DNA of 6,210 nt from an uncultured Clostridia bacterium (GTDB lineage Bacteria; Bacillota; Clostridia; TANB77; UBA1234). The stretch lies in the NCBI GenBank assembly GCA_947624765.1, contig CANQLS010000095.1:1-6210 (forward strand). Direction: 5' to 3'. Position numbers and translations under genes: made by a program. Of the stretch, positions 6,170 through 6,210 are shown piece by piece. Below the pieces are notes generated by a model. The model did not search any database. It had not been told where the DNA came from and saw only the letters and a program-made list of their open reading frames with translations. The stretch's first letter is position 1. Each line of letters begins with the position of its first letter.

Positions 6170-6210
6170 GTGTAAACCCAAATTTAATATTTAAAATTAA
6201 CCATAATCAT

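Noticed and set aside
6184..6210. Possible C-terminus of an upstream minus-strand gene (IMVNFKY then TAA)
   Set aside because: Nine codons at a window edge, in one of several short frames, are too little to support a gene.
1..6210. CRISPR arrays, tRNA/rRNA genes, insertion sequences, integrase or relaxase genes
   Set aside because: No regularly spaced repeats, RNA-like G+C-rich structures, transposase-like proteins or terminal inverted repeats were seen.

Overview
This AT-rich window (roughly 30% G+C by eye) carries five consecutive minus-strand genes, read from right to left, packed with gaps of 2, 15, 16 and 1 bases. Shine-Dalgarno sites are strong (GGAGG-like). All 16 tryptophans in the five proteins are TGG and no frame contains an in-frame TGA, so the standard bacterial code fits and Mycoplasma/Spiroplasma code 4 does not. 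Signal peptides, membrane helices and base composition suggest a low-G+C monoderm (Firmicutes/Bacilli, possibly an uncultured mollicute-like gut lineage). That placement is inference.

Layout from the 5' end of the operon (right) to the 3' end (left). Positions 6159-5269: secreted Cys-rich ectodomain with a C-terminal VirB2/TrbC-pilin-like two-helix hairpin. Positions 5266-4085: a larger protein of the same design, starting at TTG. Positions 4069-1682: polytopic VirB6/TrbL-like channel protein with a ~430-residue cytosolic tail. Positions 1665-835: soluble helical/coiled-coil protein. Positions 833-87: small soluble protein made of two diverged copies of one unrecognised domain. The leftmost ~86 bases are non-operon sequence with a slightly different composition.

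Taken together the block looks like part of a type IV secretion/conjugation apparatus, probably from an integrative element or plasmid. Two surface proteins would be anchored by pilin-like hairpins, next to an inner-membrane channel with VirB6 topology, with two cytosolic accessory proteins. No ATPase (VirB4/VirD4), relaxase, VirB8 or hydrolase gene lies in the window, so the assignment rests on architecture and topology, not on a catalytic signature.

The notable observations are: (1) the same hairpin recurs in three successive genes; (2) predicted extracellular Cys counts are all even (10, 8, 2) while the two predicted cytosolic proteins have none; (3) an FGFGTxKExxDxxxEN motif is shared by the VirB6-like tail and the N-terminus of the next gene's product; (4) the last gene contains an internal domain duplication still visible at DNA level.
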